From positions 1-8,579 of the forward strand of contig CAZLVG010000039.1 in NCBI GenBank assembly GCA_964562905.1: DNA of 8,579 nucleotides, given 5' to 3'. This document shows positions 5,342-8,579 of the stretch, piece after piece (position 1 is the first letter of the stretch; each line of letters starts with the position of its first letter). Position numbers and translations under genes: made by a program. This stretch comes from CAYSWF01 sp964562905. GTDB taxonomy: Bacteria; Patescibacteriota; Andersenbacteria; UBA10190. A model generated the notes under the pieces. The model did no database searches, had not been told where the DNA came from, and worked only from the letters and a program-made list of their open reading frames with translations.

Positions 5342-7423
5342 TTAAAACACCTTAAAAGCGGGGTTCTGGAGGATGGCTTTCTGCCGGTCGGGCGATGAAA
5401 CAATCAACTGCGTTTTTCCAGGCTTTAATTCAAGCCGGACCGCCATCCGTCCGTCTAGCCGCGGCGAAAGAGTGAGCCTCTCCCCCTCCAGGATTAATTG
5501 CGGCTGGGAAGGGGACTCCGGCGGAACTTTAAAAGACATCTGAACAGTGCTGGAACTCTCTCCCACATTATACATGATCAGGGACGCTTCTTGTTTTACT
5601 TCGCCGAAGAAACTGCCGCGCCGCGCGTCAAAACCAACATGCTGCCAGCGGTCATCCCGGGCCAAAAAAACTCCGTCTCCGCCCGCCTTTGGTCCCAGCT
5701 CATACAACAACGCGTCGTTATATCGCCGCGGCTCCAGGGACATTTCCACCTCCAGTAATCTCTTAACGGCCCGCAGCTGCGGAGAAGAGACGGAATCGGT
5801 GTGCACCAGCACGAGGGGGGCGTCCAGATAGCGCATAACGTCCGGCAGCGTCTCGGCCATCTCCTGGCCAAAAAACTCCGGACTGTCTTCCAGCAAAGTG
5901 CCCGTTCTTAAATAGAGCAGCTGCCGCAGCGCCGGCAGGGAGTGGATCTCTTCAAAGTTCTCCGGCCTGCCCGCCCTTTCCAGCGCGATGTTCCCGACCG
6001 TGCCTTTGCCGTGCCGGCGCGAAGCGTACAGCGCCCGCGAAGCGGCCGTGTAATTGGTCGCCGCCGGTATTTCTATCAACCAGTTTCCGGGCGCTTCCTT
6101 CACGGTCTCATAAACCCGCGGCAGCCGCGCCGACTGGAGGGGAACGGGGAAAAACAAAAACTCCGCCAGCAGGACGGCTGCTATCGCCGCCGCGCCTTGG
6201 CGTCGGCGCAATTGAACGGACAAAACCAAGCCCAGCAACACCGCGGTGCTTAAGCCCGTAAGCACCCCCGCGCGGGCCACCGCTCTAACGGAACTGAAAA
6301 CCGGCCAACCATTTACCAGTTCATACGGCAGGGGCAGGCCGGTTACCGCCCCCAGAACGTGCAGGCGCGGACCCAAGCTGACCACCGCGAAGAAGACGGC
6401 CGCCGCGGCCCAGAAATGCTTATGTCCGTCCGGTATCTGCTGGTAGAAAAACAGTATCAGCAGCAGCGGCAGCAGACCCAAATACTGCGTGGCTTCGGTA
6501 AAGTTGCCTGTAAAGTTGCCGGCCAGGACCGCCGCGGCGCCGCCCCAGGCCGTATGAAAAACAGCCGGCACCACGAAGGAGAACAGGTCGGCCGAAAAAC
6601 GTACTACCTGCTCCCGGCCCGGGTCCAGGCCTCCTCTAGAATCCAGCGCCATTCTTACGGTCGGCCAGTAGGGCAGGATCACGAAGAAAAGCAGCAGCGC
6701 GGACAACACGGCCAAATACGCCTTTGACTTTTTAACCGCGCAGAAATTGGCGGCTCGGCGCCAGTTAAAGGCCAGCGCCAATAAAATAAACAAAACCAGC
6801 CATAACGCATAATGATGCTCCGACCAGGCCTGGACGGCCAACAACGCGGCCAGGCCCAGCGTTTTTCCTATGCCGGGCCGCTTAAACCAGGCCAGGCCCA
6901 GCAGGATAGTGAGCGGCAGCCATTGCGTCTGCATAGCGCCGAAGTGCCCCATAGAATGAGCCACGCGATACGGTAAAAACATGTAGTACCCACCAGCCAA
7001 AAAGGCAGCCCACTCTGCTGGCTGGCCGGCAGGTGACAACACGCCGCCCGACAGCAGAAATTTTACCAGCCAATACACGCCATATCCGGACAAAACAAAG
7101 GACAGCAGCCACACCAGGTTGTAAGCCAGAGGCTGCGCCAGCAGCAGCTGCAGGAACATCCACGGCCAGACGGAAAGGTTGACCAGCCGCGGCTCGCCCT
7201 GGCCGAAAAATTCATTACCCAGTCGCGCGTCCCGGCCCGGGGCAAGGGCTGCTTCCCGCGCCAGCTGCGCCTTTTCCTCAAACCTCCACATGGTCTGCCA
7301 AGGATCTCCTCCTGTCCCGGCTACATGGGAAGTTAGGCGGCCAGCCAGCGGCGCCGTCATAATCAGGGTTAAGCCCAGGTAAGCGGCCAAAACAAGCCAC
7401 TGCTTTTGGTAAGCCACGTCCAT
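5342..7423 (-). CDS. Polytopic GT-C-like membrane protein, probable lipid-linked sugar glycosyltransferase
   Basis: The 693-residue protein has a hydrophobic N-terminal helix (about 8-28), an extracytoplasmic loop and about eleven more spans up to residue 428, followed by a soluble region (430-693) that is mostly beta-type near the end. The first loop contains GTGGDPWQTMW (36-46), where Asp40 is placed like the catalytic Asp of GT-C enzymes. TQYLGLLPLLLI (312-323) and GPRLHVLGAVTGLPLPYEL (351-369) resemble segments seen in GT-C and YfhO-like bacterial membrane proteins. In those families the enzyme takes sugar from a polyprenyl-phosphate carrier on the outer side of the membrane. The ATG at 7423 shows no Shine-Dalgarno sequence. 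It heads the operon with two GT4 genes. A YfhO-like or purely structural membrane protein is the main alternative. Confidence 0.75.
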   Translation of the reverse strand: MDVAYQKQWLVLAAYLGLTLIMTAPLAGRLTSHVAGTGGDPWQTMWRFEEKAQLAREAALAPGRDARLGNEFFGQGEPRLVNLSVWPWMFLQLLLAQPLAYNLVWLLSFVLSGYGVYWLVKFLLSGGVLSPAGQPAEWAAFLAGGYYMFLPYRVAHSMGHFGAMQTQWLPLTILLGLAWFKRPGIGKTLGLAALLAVQAWSEHHYALWLVLFILLALAFNWRRAANFCAVKKSKAYLAVLSALLLFFVILPYWPTVRMALDSRGGLDPGREQVVRFSADLFSFVVPAVFHTAWGGAAAVLAGNFTGNFTEATQYLGLLPLLLILFFYQQIPDGHKHFWAAAAVFFAVVSLGPRLHVLGAVTGLPLPYELVNGWPVFSSVRAVARAGVLTGLSTAVLLGLVLSVQLRRRQGAAAIAAVLLAEFLFFPVPLQSARLPRVYETVKEAPGNWLIEIPAATNYTAASRALYASRRHGKGTVGNIALERAGRPENFEEIHSLPALRQLLYLRTGTLLEDSPEFFGQEMAETLPDVMRYLDAPLVLVHTDSVSSPQLRAVKRLLEVEMSLEPRRYNDALLYELGPKAGGDGVFLARDDRWQHVGFDARRGSFFGEVKQEASLIMYNVGESSSTVQMSFKVPPESPSQPQLILEGERLTLSPRLDGRMAVRLELKPGKTQLIVSSPDRQKAILQNPAFKVF

Positions 7424-7434
7424 AGCTGTAGTAT
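7406..7434 (+). promoter_or_regulatory. Weak candidate promoter for the methyltransferase gene
   Basis: TTGGTA at 7406-7411 and TAGTAT at 7429-7434 are separated by 17 bp, and each matches four of six sigma-70 consensus bases. It overlaps the start of the divergent membrane-protein gene. Transcription would begin near 7441, leaving little or no leader before the open frame that starts at 7439. No strong promoter could be assigned to the operon on the other strand, although it must lie in 7424-7504 or within the methyltransferase gene. Confidence 0.22.
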
Positions 7435-7504
7435 GTAAACTATCACACCAAAAAGGACAACCTTAACCGACTTTTTCTACCGGCGGCTAAAAGAGCGGCC
7501 GCGC

Positions 7505-8317
7505 TTGCACGCGGCCTTGAGCCTGATCCGCGGCCGGCAGTTGATAGCGCCGGACTACCCCTTGCGCCCGCGGCCCCGCTACGGATACGGACTGCCTTCG
7601 CACCGTCTTTTGTGCCGGATGATAAGCTCCAACACCGCCGCCTACCGCCGCCGCCTGCAAGAGCTGTCCCGGTTGCGGCCTTACTTGCATAACATACCGC
7701 CGGCCATGTGGCACAACGATTGGCTGCCGCCGCTGGACGGCGCTACCTTATACATGTTTATTAAGCAGCTGCGGCCGCGCCGTTATTTTGAAGTGGGCTC
7801 GGGAGCATCCACCAGATTCGCGCGGCGCGCCATCGATGACCACCAGCTGCCCACCGTCATAACATCTATCGATCCTTCGCCGCGTATGGACATTGACAAG
7901 TTATGCGACCGCGCCATGCGCCGGCCGTTGGAGCAGTGTCATCCCGCCACCTTCACCCAGCTGGACAAAAACGATATTCTCTTCATTGACAACTCCCACC
8001 AGGCCTTTCAAAACTCCGACGTGACCGTTTTCTTCCTGGAGATACTGCCCGCTCTTAAACCCGGCGTGGTGGTGGGAATCCACGACATTACGCTGCCGGA
8101 CGATTACCCTCCTTCCTACGCCCGCCATTACTACTCGGAGCAATACCTGCTGGCCTGCTGGCTGCTGGGCGGCGGCCGCGGTATTGAGACAGTTTTACCC
8201 AACTGGTTTTGCAGCCAAGACCCGGAGTTAGCCAGTTTGGCAAAACCTCTCTTCTCCCATCCCGCCTTCAAAGGCATTGATACCCACGGCAGTATTTTCT
8301 GGATACGAAAAGTTTAA
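7505..8317 (+). CDS. Class I SAM-dependent methyltransferase, start uncertain
   Basis: From the TTG at 7505 the product is 270 residues. Motif I of the SAM-binding Rossmann fold is YFEVGSGASTRFA (94-106). SIDPSP (121-126) supplies the acidic residue expected to hold the SAM ribose, NDILFIDNSHQ (156-166) is the strand-4 region, and KPGVVVGIHDI (185-195) is the strand-5 region with a His-Asp pair. This order resembles Methyltransf_24/TylF-like enzymes, which methylate sugars or small molecules, so a role in decorating the glycan made by the neighbouring operon is plausible but inferred. The frame stays open back to 7439, and the upstream codons encode protein-like sequence (TDFFYRRLKERPR), suggesting a longer N-terminus; no ATG, GTG or TTG is present there. 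The gene is divergent from the operon and shares its high GC. An RNA hairpin cluster follows the stop. Confidence 0.82.
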   Translation: MHAALSLIRGRQLIAPDYPLRPRPRYGYGLPSHRLLCRMISSNTAAYRRRLQELSRLRPYLHNIPPAMWHNDWLPPLDGATLYMFIKQLRPRRYFEVGSGASTRFARRAIDDHQLPTVITSIDPSPRMDIDKLCDRAMRRPLEQCHPATFTQLDKNDILFIDNSHQAFQNSDVTVFFLEILPALKPGVVVGIHDITLPDDYPPSYARHYYSEQYLLACWLLGGGRGIETVLPNWFCSQDPELASLAKPLFSHPAFKGIDTHGSIFWIRKV

Positions 8318-8332
8318 AACGGCCGCATTTCT

Positions 8333-8485
8333 CCTCCCTTGATGGGAGGGGACCAAGGGAGGGTGATGTGGTTTCCGTTTCTTTCACCCCCACCTAGCCT
8401 CCCCCGTCAAGGGGGAGGGAACTAAAGAGTGGAGCCCCGTCAAGGGGGAGGGATTGTAAGCGGAGCCTCTCCCGTCAGGGAAGAG
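8333..8485. repeat. Array of four related GC-rich hairpins with GTCA-type loops
   Basis: Hairpin 1 pairs CCTCCCTTG (8333-8341) with CAAGGGAGG (8354-8362). Hairpin 2 pairs CCTCCCCC (8398-8405) with GGGGGAGG (8411-8418) around GTCAA. Hairpin 3 keeps only CCCC/GGGG (8435-8438, 8444-8447) around the same loop. Hairpin 4 is CTCTCCC-GTCA-GGGA(A)GAG at 8467-8485. They are decayed copies of one palindromic unit, of the CTCCCCC/GGGGGAG intergenic repeat type found in many bacterial genomes. The first copy may also end the methyltransferase transcript. Confidence 0.75.
8383..8400 (+). repeat. 18-bp direct repeat, copy 1
   Basis: TTCACCCCCACCTAGCCT occurs here and again, identically, at 8562-8579, where the window ends. 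In copy 1 it leads directly into a CCTCCCCC-GTCAA-GGGGGAGG hairpin, so the second copy probably opens another hairpin unit beyond the window. Confidence 0.9.
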
Positions 8486-8504
8486 AAACTATAATACCGC
8501 GCTA

Positions 8505-8560
8505 GTTACCAGTTACTAGTTACTAGTTACTAGTTACTAGTTACCAGTTACCAGTTACTA
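8505..8560 (+). repeat. Heptanucleotide tandem repeat, eight units
   Basis: Eight uninterrupted 7-bp units run through 8505-8560. Five read GTTACTA and three read GTTACCA; the order is CCA, CTA, CTA, CTA, CTA, CCA, CCA, CTA by last three bases. The array lies between two copies of the hairpin-type repeat. It is non-coding, has no CRISPR architecture, and is a likely site of slippage and copy-number variation between strains. Confidence 0.95.
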
Positions 8561-8561
8561 C

Positions 8562-8579
8562 TTCACCCCCACCTAGCCT
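8562..8579 (+). repeat. 18-bp direct repeat, copy 2, cut by the window edge
   Basis: Identical to 8383-8400. It ends exactly at the last base of the window, so the hairpin that would follow it cannot be seen. Confidence 0.85.

Noticed and set aside
8505..8560. CRISPR array
   Set aside because: The units are 7 bp and directly adjoining, with no spacers and no cas genes nearby.

Overview
The window looks like a piece of a bacterial chromosome, most probably from an uncultivated lineage. A Patescibacteria (CPR) or similar metagenome-derived bacterium is my best guess. It rests on the TrpR-like regulator type, the GT-C/GT4 surface-glycan genes and the density of intergenic hairpin repeats. No marker gene fixes the taxonomy, so this is inference.

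Layout, left to right. (1) 1-760: a TrpR/YerC-like DNA-binding protein (159-608, minus strand). Four copies of one palindromic sequence surround it: a perfect 26-bp palindrome at 730-755, two half-degenerate copies at 683-708 and 637-662 in tandem 46-47 bp leader repeats, and a near-perfect copy at 101-126 beyond its 3' end. This looks like an autoregulated repressor with its own operator array. (2) 760-1297: no convincing gene, but a cluster of consecutive hairpins (978-1123) and smaller inverted repeats. (3) 1298-2850: two visibly AT-rich minus-strand genes. One encodes a putative HExxH zinc metallopeptidase, the other a four-helix membrane protein of unknown function. They are separated by a 92-bp folded element (2043-2134) that resembles an integron attC site, and the membrane-protein gene is bounded by 25-bp inverted repeats. 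Both genes start shortly downstream of a shared GTTRTGYGAAAT core, so they look like captured single-gene cassettes. (4) 2851-3013: a short GC-rich, gene-free element with nested inverted repeats. (5) 3061-7423: a GC-rich three-gene operon on the minus strand, in transcription order a polytopic GT-C-like membrane protein, a GT4 glycosyltransferase and a second GT4 glycosyltransferase. The genes are 6 bp apart or overlap. (6) 7505-8317: a divergently transcribed SAM-dependent methyltransferase whose coding sequence probably extends upstream of the first canonical start codon. (7) 8318-8579: hairpin repeats with GTCA(A) loops, a heptamer tandem array and a duplicated 18-bp sequence that runs to the window edge.

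The operon and the methyltransferase together suggest assembly and modification of a cell-surface glycan. The membrane protein could use a lipid-linked sugar donor on the outer face, the two GT4 enzymes would build glycan from nucleotide sugars in the cytoplasm, and the methyltransferase may cap or decorate it. The AT-rich cassette region and the TrpR-like locus appear to be independent accessory modules. The most notable signals are the operator array around the TrpR-like gene and the attC-like cassette boundaries.
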